NCBI GenBank assembly: GCA_009377535.1
Contig: WHTV01000012.1
Span: 1-64,000, forward strand
Direction of reading: 5' to 3'
Source of the DNA: Kiloniellaceae bacterium
GTDB taxonomy: Bacteria; Pseudomonadota; Alphaproteobacteria; Kiloniellales; Kiloniellaceae
Length of the DNA stretch: 64,000 nt
Made by a program: the position numbers and the translations under genes. The notes under the pieces were generated by a model that was given only the letters and a program-made list of their open reading frames with translations, had not been told where the DNA came from and ran no database searches. Each line of letters begins with the position of its first letter. Within the stretch, counting starts at the first letter, position 1. Shown piece by piece: positions 7,770-15,762 of this stretch.

Positions 7770-8642
7770 TCACACCGGGCGGTCGCCCAGCGCGGTGGTC
7801 CGGTGCATGATGCGGATGCGGTTCTCGTCGTAATCGCGCACGGCGTAGTGCATGGCGGCGCGGTTGTCCCACATCACCACGTCGTGCTGGCGCCAGCGGT
7901 GACGGTAGACGTTTTCCGGACGGGTTGCTTGTTTCGCCAGGAAGTCGAGCAGTGGGAGACTCTCTTCCACCGTCATGCCGGAAAACCGCTCGGTGAACCA
8001 GGGATTGACGTAGAGCGCCGGCCGGCCGTTGCCCGGGTGGGTGCGCACCACCGGATGCTCCGCCGGCGCGGGCAGTTGGGCGATCGGCGAGGCATTGTTG
8101 TCGCCGGCATTGTTGCGCGCGGCCAGGCCCGCCGCCGAGTGCAGCGCCTTCAGCGGCCGCAGGATCGCCTGCAGCCCCGGCGACAACTCCGCATAGGCGG
8201 CGGCCATGTTGCAGAACATGGTATCGCCGTAACCCTCCGGCACCTGCAGCCCATAGAGCACGGATCCCAGTGGCGGCGTCTCGGAGAAGGAGATGTCGCT
8301 GTGCCAGATGTCGTTGCGCGCGCCGCGGTCGCCTGGCTTGTTCACCAGCACCAGTACCTCCGGGTGCTCGGGCAGGCCGGCCCGCGAGCGCAGCGGATGC
8401 TCCTCCACCGGACCGAAGCGCGCGGTGAAGGCGACCTGCTGGGCCGGCGTCCACTGCTGGTCGGGAAACACCAGCACGATGTACTCGTGGAAGGCCGCCT
8501 CGACCTCGGCGAAGAGCTCGTCGCTCAAGGGCTCCGCCAGGTCGAGCCCGGCGATCTCGGCGCCTAGCGCGCCGCAGAGCGGGCGCGGCGCGATGTGCTT
8601 GAAAGACGGCGCGTCGGCATGAGGCGAGGCATGGCCCGGCAT
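7770..8642 (-). CDS. TauD/TfdA-family Fe(II)/2-oxoglutarate-dependent dioxygenase
   Basis: The 290-residue enzyme has the facial triad of 2-oxoglutarate dioxygenases: His114 and Asp116 in WHSDISF and the distal His265 in RAAMHYAVRDY, followed by the 2-oxoglutarate-binding arginine in RIMHRTT near 281. The overall layout matches TauD/TfdA. The substrate is not predictable from sequence; taurine, aryloxyalkanoates and sulfonates are all known in the family, and no sulfonate transporter is adjacent. It faces the pterin dehydratase gene with 10 bases between stops. The ATG at 8642 gives the family's usual length. Confidence 0.88.
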   Translation of the reverse strand: MPGHASPHADAPSFKHIAPRPLCGALGAEIAGLDLAEPLSDELFAEVEAAFHEYIVLVFPDQQWTPAQQVAFTARFGPVEEHPLRSRAGLPEHPEVLVLVNKPGDRGARNDIWHSDISFSETPPLGSVLYGLQVPEGYGDTMFCNMAAAYAELSPGLQAILRPLKALHSAAGLAARNNAGDNNASPIAQLPAPAEHPVVRTHPGNGRPALYVNPWFTERFSGMTVEESLPLLDFLAKQATRPENVYRHRWRQHDVVMWDNRAAMHYAVRDYDENRIRIMHRTTALGDRPV

Positions 8643-8725
8643 GGCTTTCTCCCGGCTTCTCGTTCGTTGGCCGACAGTCTAGCGCTGCGACAGCCTGCGC
8701 GGGAAGCCCCGGCGAAGGCCTTGCC

Positions 8726-9484
8726 CTACTGCATGCGCATGGCGCCGTCGAGGCGGATGGTATCGGCGTTCAGCATGGCATTGTCGCAGATGTGCAGGAC
8801 CAGCTTGGCGTATTCGGCGGGGGTGCCGAAGCGGCGTGGGAAGGGCACTTGGCCGGCCAGGTTGTCCTGCACCTCCTGCGGCATGTTGAGCAGCAGCGGC
8901 GTGCCGATGAGGCCCGGCGCGATGGTCAGCACGCGCACACCCGACTTGGCGAACTCGCGCGCCGCGGGCAGCATCATGCCCATGATGCCGGCCTTCGAGG
9001 CGGCGTAGGCGACCTGGCCGAGCTGGCCTTCGACCGCGGCGATGGAGGCGGTGGAGATGATGACGCCGCGCTCGCCGTCGTCGTTCAGTGGCTCGGCGCC
9101 CAGCATCTCGGCGGCGCCCAGACGCAGCAGGTTGAAGCTGCCGAGGAGGTTCACCCGGATGACCTGCTCGAAGGCCGCCAGCGGCATGGGGCCATCGCGC
9201 CCGACGATGCGCTTGGCCGGGGCGATGCCGGCGCAGTTCACCAGCACCCGGCAGGGGCCGTGGGCTGCGCGCGCCTCGGCCACGGCGGCCTCGGCGGCCT
9301 CCGCGCTGGCGACGTCGCAGGCGAGGCCGAGCCCGCCGATCTCCTGGGCGACGGCTTGCGCCGCCTCGGCATTCACGTCCAGCACCGTTACCTTGGCGCC
9401 GGCCGCCGCCAGCTGGCGCGCAGTCTCCGCGCCCAGGCCGGATCCGCCGCCGGTCACGATCGCTGCAAGGCCCTTCACGTTCAT
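8726..9484 (-). CDS. short-chain dehydrogenase/reductase, 3-hydroxyacyl-CoA dehydrogenase-like
   Basis: The 252-residue NAD(P)-dependent oxidoreductase has TGGGSGLG at 11-18, NCAG at 83-86, Asn112, Ser147 and the catalytic Tyr160-x3-Lys164. Asp36 at the end of the second strand favours NAD. The sequence around GPMPLAAFEQVIRVN resembles type 10 17-beta-hydroxysteroid / 3-hydroxy-2-methylacyl-CoA dehydrogenases, so a role in branched acyl-CoA oxidation is possible but inferred. The ATG at 9484 follows GGGGAAG by 5 bases. Confidence 0.87.
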   Translation of the reverse strand: MNVKGLAAIVTGGGSGLGAETARQLAAAGAKVTVLDVNAEAAQAVAQEIGGLGLACDVASAEAAEAAVAEARAAHGPCRVLVNCAGIAPAKRIVGRDGPMPLAAFEQVIRVNLLGSFNLLRLGAAEMLGAEPLNDDGERGVIISTASIAAVEGQLGQVAYAASKAGIMGMMLPAAREFAKSGVRVLTIAPGLIGTPLLLNMPQEVQDNLAGQVPFPRRFGTPAEYAKLVLHICDNAMLNADTIRLDGAMRMQ

Positions 9485-9561
9485 ATCGTCTTCCCCTTGG
9501 TTCTGGGCGATATCTTGGAAAGCGCCGGCTCTATAGCAGAGCTTCACGGGGAAGACGAGAC

Positions 9562-9945
9562 TCAGGGAGCGGGCTGGCGGGCGCCGATGCCGGCCCAGGC
9601 CAGTGCCAGCCAGCCGGCCATGAGCAGGAAGCCGCCGGCCGGCGCCGTTGGGTTGGTGATGTCGGCGTAGCCGAGCGCCTTCAGGTAGAGTGCGCCGGAG
9701 AAGAGAACCATGCCGGCGAGGAACAGCGCCCCGGCAAGGCCGGCGCGCCTTGCCGCCGCCGGTGCCAGGCTGCCGATCAGCGCTGCCAGTCCGAGCGCCG
9801 GCAGATGGGCGAAGTGATAGCGGACACCGGTCTCGAAGACCGCCTGCGCGGCCGCGTCGGCGAAGGCCGTCACATGGCTGCCGTAGGCGCCCAGCGCCAC
9901 CGCGGCGAGGCCCAGGAGGCCCAGGAGAGTCCAGAGAATACGCAT
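9562..9945 (-). CDS. DUF423 family membrane protein
   Basis: The 127-residue protein has four predicted membrane segments and the DUF423 signatures: AYGSHVTAF after the first helix and FETGVRYHFAHLPAL leading into the second. The function of the family is unknown; it is a small inner-membrane protein present in many bacteria. It lies 77 bases upstream of the SDR gene on the same strand and could be cotranscribed with it. Confidence 0.85.
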   Translation of the reverse strand: MRILWTLLGLLGLAAVALGAYGSHVTAFADAAAQAVFETGVRYHFAHLPALGLAALIGSLAPAAARRAGLAGALFLAGMVLFSGALYLKALGYADITNPTAPAGGFLLMAGWLALAWAGIGARQPAP

Positions 9946-9977
9946 GGCGGAAAACTTGGATGTGATGGTTGGCTGGC

Positions 9978-10054
9978 TGGTGACCCCGGCAGGATTCGAA
10001 CCTGCGACCTACAGATTAGGAATCTGTCGCTCTATCCGACTGAGCTACGGGGCC
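9978..10054 (-). tRNA. tRNA-Arg (anticodon CCU)
   Basis: The minus strand folds into a complete cloverleaf. The acceptor stem GGCCCCG pairs with CGGGGTC (one G-T pair). The D arm is GCTC/GAGC, the anticodon stem is ACAGA/TCTGT with loop TTCCTAA (anticodon CCT), and the T arm is GCAGG-TTCGAAT-CCTGC. The CCA end is encoded. It decodes the arginine codon AGG. Confidence 0.96.
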
Positions 10055-10114
10055 ATCCGCACCGAAGCGGCCGCAGGCCGCTGATTTCCCGCTTTTCTGC
10101 AGGAAAGCCGCCAA

Positions 10115-10143
10115 GTGATAGGCCAAAGCGGCGATCTTGGCAA
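10115..10143 (-). promoter_or_regulatory. predicted promoter of tRNA-Arg
   Basis: On the minus strand TTGCCA (10138-10143) and TATCAC (10115-10120) are separated by 17 bases. These match the sigma-70 consensus at 5/6 and 4/6 and lie about 60 bases before the mature tRNA 5' end. Confidence 0.45.
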
Positions 10144-10246
10144 TGCGGGCGGGAACCGGCCGATTCTCATCGGCGTTATGTCGGAAAGGCGGTTGCCGGT
10201 TGATCGGGTATCGTGCCTGCGGGCCAACCGCCCGGAGGCGTGCTCG

Positions 10247-10708
10247 ATGGTCCTCAGTTGCGTCCGTTTCCTCGCCATCGTCCTGACGGCGCTTGCGCTG
10301 GTCCCCGCCGGCGCCCATCTGTTCGAGCTGCCGGGCAAGATCGCGCTGTCGCAGGACGACTACCTCATCGTGCAGGAGATCTATCGCGGCTGGTCGCTGT
10401 TCGGCTTCGTGCTGGTCGGCGCCCTCACGGCGACCCTCGTACTCACGGTGATGCTGTACGGCCGCGGCTGGCCCTTCACGCTCGCCTGCATCGCCTTCCT
10501 GCTGGTCACCGCGACGCTGGCCATCTTCTTCATCGGCGCCTATCCCGCCAACCAAGCGACCTCCGACTGGACCCTGGCGCCGCCCAACTGGCGTGACCTG
10601 CGCAGCCAATGGGAATACGGCCACGCGCTCAACGCGGTGCTGACTTTTGTCGCACTTTGCCTGCTGGTACTGGAGGCCGTGTTGTCGGGGCGGCGGACGC
10701 AGGTTTAG
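10247..10708 (+). CDS. small four-helix membrane protein, DUF1772-like
   Basis: The 153-residue protein has four predicted transmembrane helices (about 5-25, 48-70, 75-97 and 128-148). A conserved-looking loop before the last helix, NWRDLRSQWEYGHALN, resembles the RxxWE..H motif of DUF1772 (anthrone oxygenase-like) proteins. The ATG at 10247 is chosen because GGAGG precedes it by 8 bases and a hydrophobic helix follows at once. It stands alone between the tRNA and the sulfatase. Function is unknown. Confidence 0.68.
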   Translation: MVLSCVRFLAIVLTALALVPAGAHLFELPGKIALSQDDYLIVQEIYRGWSLFGFVLVGALTATLVLTVMLYGRGWPFTLACIAFLLVTATLAIFFIGAYPANQATSDWTLAPPNWRDLRSQWEYGHALNAVLTFVALCLLVLEAVLSGRRTQV

Positions 10709-10823
10709 CAGCCTGCCGTACGCCCCGCGGGCGATCACCGCAGCCCGACACATCGCAAAGGTGGAATGATCCGGGCGCTCATGAAACCAATTATCCGAGG
10801 TAAGTCAGTGCATTGCGGCGCCG

Positions 10824-12341
10824 TTGCCTGTACTGTCACCGGGCAACTCCAGCAAACGGGGGACACCGAAAATCATCAAGTCGCTGTGGGCTCGGGCCGG
10901 CCTCACGGCCCTCCTGCTGTGCTCTGCGGGGTGGGCGACAGCCGCCGAAGCCGCAAAGGGGCGTCCCAACATACTGCTCATTCTCTCCGACGATGAAGAC
11001 GTGGCGAGCCACGCCTACATGCCGAAGACAAAAGCGCTGATCGAGGATCAGGGCGCCGCCTTCGACAATTATTTCGTCACCTACTCTTTCTGTTGCCCGT
11101 CCCGGGCGACGACGCTGCGCGGCGAGTACGCGCACAATCATCGGATCCAGGGCAACGTCCTGCCGACCGGCGGCGCGCGCAAGTTCCGCGCGCTGGGCCA
11201 TGAGGAGTCGACAGTGGCAACCTGGCTGCAGGCGGGCGGCTATCGCACCGGGTTGTTCGGAAAGTACATGAACGACTACGCGCCCGAGGAAGGCCACGTG
11301 CCGCCCGGCTGGGACGAGTGGTACGGCACCAGAGACGGCTACTATGACTACGTGATGAACGAGAACGGCACGCCGGTCAGCTATGGCGACCAGGCCGAGG
11401 ACTATTCGACGGACGTGCTCGCCGGCCATGCGGCCGCGGCGATCCGCCGCGCCGCCGCCGCCGCCGAGCCTTTCTTTTTCATTGTCGCGCCCTTCGCGCC
11501 GCACGCGCCGGAGACCCCGGCACCGCGGCATGAGCACCTCTTTGCCGACCTGACCTATCCGCGGCTGGGCTCATTCGACGAGGCCGACGTCAGCGACAAG
11601 CCTTCGCTCATTCGCGAGCGGCCGCGGCTGGCGCCGTGGCAGCTGGAAACCATCGACAAGGTCTACCGCCTGCGCCTGGGCACGCTGCAGGCGGTCGACG
11701 ATCTCGTCGAGACCCTGGTCTCCGTCCTGCAGGCGACCGGCGAGCTCGAAAATACCTATGTCGTCTATACCTCCGACAACGGCTGGCATATGGGCGAGCA
11801 CCGGCAGTTCGTCGGCAAGACGACCGCCTACGAGGAAGACATTCGGGTGCCTTTTGTGATGCGTGGCCCCGGCGTCCCGCGCGGCGCCAGGTTCTCCCCC
11901 TTCGTGCTCAACAACGACTTGGCGCCGACCTTTGCGGCCATGGCCGGCGTGACGCCGCCCGGCTTCGTCGACGGCCGCTCGTTCCTGCCGCTGCTGGAGG
12001 ACCCGAAGCGGCCCTGGCGTCACAGCTTTGCCATCGAGCGGCGCCAGCGTGAGACCATGGAGATCGTGGGGCCGGCGAGCTTCCATGCCGTGCGCACCGC
12101 CGACTGGACCTATGTCGAATACTTCAATGGCGAGCGCGAGCTCTACGACCTGCGCGCCGATCCGCAGCAGCTCGACAACGTCGTCGCCACCGCCGAGCCG
12201 CTGCTGCTCGACCAGCTCTCGAGACGCCTTGCCGAGCTTGCCAACTGTGCCGCCCAGAACTGCCGGGAAATCGAGGACGCACCCCTGTCACCGGCGGTCG
12301 CGCTGGACACCGGCCAGGACTCGAAGACCACGCAGCAGTAG
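10824..12341 (+). CDS. exported sulfatase (N-acetylglucosamine-6-sulfatase-like)
   Basis: This type I sulfatase of about 505 residues carries the formylglycine signature CCPSRATTLRG, with Cys90 as the residue to be oxidised, and the metal-binding SDDED at 55-59 and SDNGWHMGEH further on. A hydrophobic stretch ending in ATAAEA (about 25-43) is a signal peptide, so the enzyme acts outside the cytoplasm. The CCPSRA...YAHNH pattern is closest to the glucosamine-6-sulfatase branch. Cys90 requires a formylglycine-generating enzyme, not present here. No in-frame ATG precedes the signal peptide; the TTG at 10824 is a provisional start without a good ribosome binding site. Confidence 0.85.
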   Translation: MPVLSPGNSSKRGTPKIIKSLWARAGLTALLLCSAGWATAAEAAKGRPNILLILSDDEDVASHAYMPKTKALIEDQGAAFDNYFVTYSFCCPSRATTLRGEYAHNHRIQGNVLPTGGARKFRALGHEESTVATWLQAGGYRTGLFGKYMNDYAPEEGHVPPGWDEWYGTRDGYYDYVMNENGTPVSYGDQAEDYSTDVLAGHAAAAIRRAAAAAEPFFFIVAPFAPHAPETPAPRHEHLFADLTYPRLGSFDEADVSDKPSLIRERPRLAPWQLETIDKVYRLRLGTLQAVDDLVETLVSVLQATGELENTYVVYTSDNGWHMGEHRQFVGKTTAYEEDIRVPFVMRGPGVPRGARFSPFVLNNDLAPTFAAMAGVTPPGFVDGRSFLPLLEDPKRPWRHSFAIERRQRETMEIVGPASFHAVRTADWTYVEYFNGERELYDLRADPQQLDNVVATAEPLLLDQLSRRLAELANCAAQNCREIEDAPLSPAVALDTGQDSKTTQQ

Positions 12342-12366
12342 CGCCTCGCCAGACTTCTGAGGAGGT

Positions 12367-13335
12367 CTACTCCAGGCCCTTGTAGCGTTCCGTCGCCGCG
12401 ACCAGGGCGCGGCGGATGCCGGGCTCCATGGCCGAGTGGCCGGCGTCGGGCACCACCAGGTAGTCGGCTTCCGGCCAGGCATGGTGCAGGGCGTCGGCGG
12501 TCTCGATGGGGCAGACGATGTCGAAGCGGCCCTGCACGATGGTCGCCGGGATGTTGCGGATGCGGGCGATCCCCCTCAGCAGCGCGCCTTCTTCCAGGAA
12601 GATGCCATGCTGGAAGAAGTGCGCCTCGATGCGGGACAGGCCGAGGGCGTGGCGCTCTTCGCCAAAGGCGGCCACGGTCTGCGGCGAGGGCAGCAGGGTC
12701 GAGCAGCTGCCTTCGTAAACGCTCCAGGCCCGCGCCGCCGGCAGGTGCACCTTGGGGTCCGGGTGGTTCAGGCGCTTCTCGTAGGCGGCCATGAGGTCGC
12801 CGCGCTCATGCTCCGGGATCTCCGCCACGAAGTTGCGCCAATGCTCCGGATAGAGTCTGCCCATGCCGTAGAGGAACCAGTCTATCTCCCGCCGGCTGCC
12901 GAGGAAGATGCCGCGCAGCACCAGGGCGCTGACCCGCCCGGGATGGGCCTGGGCGTAGGCCAGCGCCAGGGTCGAGCCCCAGGAGCCGCCGAAAATGTGC
13001 CAGCGCATGATGCCGAGCGCGTCGCGCAGGCGCTCGATGTCGGCGATGAGGTGCTGGGTGGTATTGTCGTCGAGCGCACCGAGCGGCGTCGAGCGGCCGG
13101 CACCGCGCTGGTCGAAGACCACGATGCGGTAGTGGCGCGGGTCGAAGAAGCGCCGATGGTCGGGCCCGGCGCCCGCCCCCGGGCCACCGTGCAGGAACAC
13201 CACCGGGCGGCCCTCCGGATTGCCGGAAACCTCCCAGTACATGGTGTGACGGCCGTCCAGGTCGATCCGCCCCTGCGCGAAGGGCTCGATCGGCGGAAAC
13301 AGGTCCTGTGCAAGCATCGAACGGGCTGGATCCAT
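12367..13335 (-). CDS. pip: prolyl aminopeptidase
   Basis: The 322-residue alpha/beta-hydrolase (family S33) releases N-terminal proline from peptides. Motifs are the oxyanion-hole HGGPGAG near residue 50, the nucleophile elbow GGSWGS, the acid in GRFDIVCP and the catalytic histidine in DAGHSAMEP. Length and order match proline iminopeptidases. The ATG at 13335 follows GGAGAAA, which decides it over a GTG 12 bases upstream. It is divergent from the nuclease-fold gene and convergent with the sulfatase. Confidence 0.92.
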   Translation of the reverse strand: MDPARSMLAQDLFPPIEPFAQGRIDLDGRHTMYWEVSGNPEGRPVVFLHGGPGAGAGPDHRRFFDPRHYRIVVFDQRGAGRSTPLGALDDNTTQHLIADIERLRDALGIMRWHIFGGSWGSTLALAYAQAHPGRVSALVLRGIFLGSRREIDWFLYGMGRLYPEHWRNFVAEIPEHERGDLMAAYEKRLNHPDPKVHLPAARAWSVYEGSCSTLLPSPQTVAAFGEERHALGLSRIEAHFFQHGIFLEEGALLRGIARIRNIPATIVQGRFDIVCPIETADALHHAWPEADYLVVPDAGHSAMEPGIRRALVAATERYKGLE

Positions 13336-13441
13336 TGATTTCTCCACTTCTCCAGCCCCACGTCATATCTCAGCGGGCCGGGCGGTGCCAACTCTTCTTC
13401 CGGCGTAGTGGCTGCATGGCTGCGCTGCTAGAGTCGCGGCT

Positions 13442-14257
13442 ATGAGCCTCCTGCGACCGCTTTTCCTGGCCGTTTGTCTGCTGCTCCCGGTGCTCTCCGC
13501 GGTGGCGGCGGAGCCGGTGCCGTCGCGCCCGGCCGTCGAGCTGGGGCTGGATCCCGCCGCCGGTGCCGTGGCGGCGACGGTGATCGACGGCGACACCCTG
13601 ACCCTGGCCGACGGGCGGGAGATCCGCCTGGTCGGCATCCAGGCGCCCAAGCTGCCGCTCGGCCGGGCCGGCTTCGCGTCCTGGCCGCTGGCGGAGGAGG
13701 CCAAACGCTTTCTGGCGGGACTGACCCTCGGACAGCACCTCGACCTTGGCTTCGGCGGCCGCCGTAGCGACCGCCACGGGCGCGTGCTCGCGCACCTCTT
13801 CGATTCCCAGGGGCGCTGGATCCAGGGCGAACTCCTGAACGCCGGGCTGGCGCGGGTCTACAGCTTTGCCGACAACCGCACGGCCGTTGCCGAGATGCTG
13901 GGGCTCGAGCGCGCGGCGCGGGCTGCACGGCGCGGCATCTGGGCCGACTCCTTCTACGCCGTCAGGCCCGCTGAGGCGGCGGGGCGCTGGCTCGGCGGCT
14001 TCGAAGTGGTGGAAGGCCGCATCCTTGCGGTTGGCCAGGGCGGTGGCACCACTTACCTGAACTTTGCCGAGGACTGGCGCGAGGATTTCACCATCGCCCT
14101 CGATCGCCGCGCCCGAAAGCTGTTCGAGGAACAGGGGATCGACCTCGACGGCTATGCCGGCAAGACTGTGCGCGTGCGCGGCTGGCTGAAGTCGCGCAAC
14201 GGGCCGATGATCGAGGTTACCCACCCCGAACAGATCGAAGAGCTGGAAGGCCGATGA
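13442..14257 (+). CDS. exported staphylococcal nuclease-fold protein with altered catalytic residues
   Basis: The 271-residue protein has a signal peptide (about 1-23, ending AVAAEP) and a thermonuclease-like OB-fold domain at 42-160 (VIDGDTLTL at 48-56, IRLVGI at 61-66, SDRHGRVLAHLF). A second OB-like region follows to the C-terminus. The stretch that is normally D-x-P-E reads Q67-A-P-K70, so a calcium ligand and the general-base glutamate are lost, while the arginines at 62 and in HGRVLA remain. It may bind nucleic acid without cutting, or use another chemistry. It overlaps the M48 gene by 4 bases (ATGA). Confidence 0.8.
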   Translation: MSLLRPLFLAVCLLLPVLSAVAAEPVPSRPAVELGLDPAAGAVAATVIDGDTLTLADGREIRLVGIQAPKLPLGRAGFASWPLAEEAKRFLAGLTLGQHLDLGFGGRRSDRHGRVLAHLFDSQGRWIQGELLNAGLARVYSFADNRTAVAEMLGLERAARAARRGIWADSFYAVRPAEAAGRWLGGFEVVEGRILAVGQGGGTTYLNFAEDWREDFTIALDRRARKLFEEQGIDLDGYAGKTVRVRGWLKSRNGPMIEVTHPEQIEELEGR

Positions 14258-15732
14258 CTGCGCTGCTGCACCGATCCCTGCCGATCCTGAAGCTCGGCCG
14301 CCGCCTCATTGCGGTCGCCGTCGTCCTGCCGTTGGTCGCCGCCTGCGCTACCGCGCCGGGCACCGGGCGCACCATCTTCACCGGCGGCCTGTCGGAGGAG
14401 GGCGAGGCCGACCTCGGCCGCCAGGAGCATCCGAAAGTGCTGTCGGAGTTCGGCGGTGCCTATGACGACCCGGAACTCGCCGCCTACGTCACCAGCGTCG
14501 GCAACGTCCTGGCCAAGACCTCCGAACGGCCGGACCTGGAGTTCACCTTCACCGTGCTCGATACGCCCGTCGTGAATGCCTTCGCGTTACCCGGCGGCTT
14601 CGTCTACATCACCCGCGGTCTGCTGGCCTTATCGACGAACGAGGCGGAGATGGCCGGCGTGCTGGCCCACGAGATCGGCCATGTGACGGCGCGCCATTCG
14701 GCCGAACGCTACGGTCAGACCGTGGCCGCCAACATCGCCGGCGTCGGGCTCGGCGTGCTGCTTGGCGGTGAGGCGGCGCAGGCCGGCAGCGCGCTCGGCG
14801 GCCTGCTGCTGCGCAGCTACTCGCGCGAGCAGGAGTTCGAATCCGACATGCTGGGTGGCCGCTATCTTGCCCGGGCCGGCTACGATACCGCCGCCATGGC
14901 CGGTTTCCTTTCGCAGCTTCAGTCGCACAGCCGGCTGGAGGCGGAACTCGCCGGCCAGCCGGAGAAGGCCGACGCCTTCGACATCATGCAGACCCATCCG
15001 CGCACCGCCGATCGCATCGAGCGTGCGTTGGAGCAGTCCGGCGCCACTTCGGTGGCCGATCCCCTGGTGGCGCAGAATGTCTACTTCGACAAGATCGACG
15101 GCATGATCTACGGCGACAAGCCGGACGAAGGTTACATCCGAGGCCGAAGCTTTGCTCATCCCAAGCTGAAGTTCGCCTTCGAGGTGCCCGCGGGCTTCCG
15201 CCTCCGCAACCAAGCGCAGGCGGTGCTTGCGCGCGACGGCGACGGCAAGGCGGCGATCCGCTTCGACCGCGCGCCAAAGCCCTACAGCGGTGCGATGACC
15301 GACTATCTGAGCAAGGTCTGGGCGGCGAACGTGCGGCTTTCCGGCGTTGAGGCGATCACGGTCAACGGCATGCCGGCGGCCACCGCCGGCACCTCCGGCA
15401 ACGGCAAGAACTATCGTCTGCTTGCCATCCGATATGATTCCAATGCCATCTACCGCTTCATCTTCGTCTCGGCTTCCGAGCGCACTGCCGCGTTGAACGT
15501 GCCGTTCCGCGAGACCACCTACAGCTTCCGCAAGCTGTCGGACGCCGAGGCGGCGGAGCTCAAGCCGCGGCGCGTGCGCATTTACGAGGTGAAAGCCGGG
15601 GACAGTGCTGCCAAGATTGCGGCGCGCATGCCCTTTGCGGAGGAGAACTTGAAGCGCTTCCTGGTGCTCAACGGCTTCACCGAAGTCACGACGCTGCAGC
15701 CCGGCCAGCGGGTCAAGATCGTCGCCGAGTAG
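14254..15732 (+). CDS. M48-family metalloprotease lipoprotein with C-terminal LysM-like domain
   Basis: The 492-residue protein has a lipoprotein signal with lipobox VAAC (Cys31), so it is anchored to a membrane facing the periplasm. The peptidase domain contains HEIGH at 139-143 and the third zinc ligand Glu194 in EFESD. A middle region of unknown function follows, and the last 45 residues (VKAGDSAAKIA ... LQPGQRVKIV) look like LysM, suggesting peptidoglycan binding. The family includes BepA/LoiP-type outer-membrane quality-control proteases. It is coupled to the upstream SNase-like gene by an ATGA overlap. Confidence 0.88.
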   Translation: MTALLHRSLPILKLGRRLIAVAVVLPLVAACATAPGTGRTIFTGGLSEEGEADLGRQEHPKVLSEFGGAYDDPELAAYVTSVGNVLAKTSERPDLEFTFTVLDTPVVNAFALPGGFVYITRGLLALSTNEAEMAGVLAHEIGHVTARHSAERYGQTVAANIAGVGLGVLLGGEAAQAGSALGGLLLRSYSREQEFESDMLGGRYLARAGYDTAAMAGFLSQLQSHSRLEAELAGQPEKADAFDIMQTHPRTADRIERALEQSGATSVADPLVAQNVYFDKIDGMIYGDKPDEGYIRGRSFAHPKLKFAFEVPAGFRLRNQAQAVLARDGDGKAAIRFDRAPKPYSGAMTDYLSKVWAANVRLSGVEAITVNGMPAATAGTSGNGKNYRLLAIRYDSNAIYRFIFVSASERTAALNVPFRETTYSFRKLSDAEAAELKPRRVRIYEVKAGDSAAKIAARMPFAEENLKRFLVLNGFTEVTTLQPGQRVKIVAE

Positions 15733-15762
15733 AGATGACCGCAATCCGATGACGACCTCAGC

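Noticed and set aside
9805-10203. Open frame with PGRIRTCDLQIRNLSLYPTELRG on the plus strand
   Set aside because: It is the antisense translation of tRNA-Arg plus flanks, a well-known artefact.
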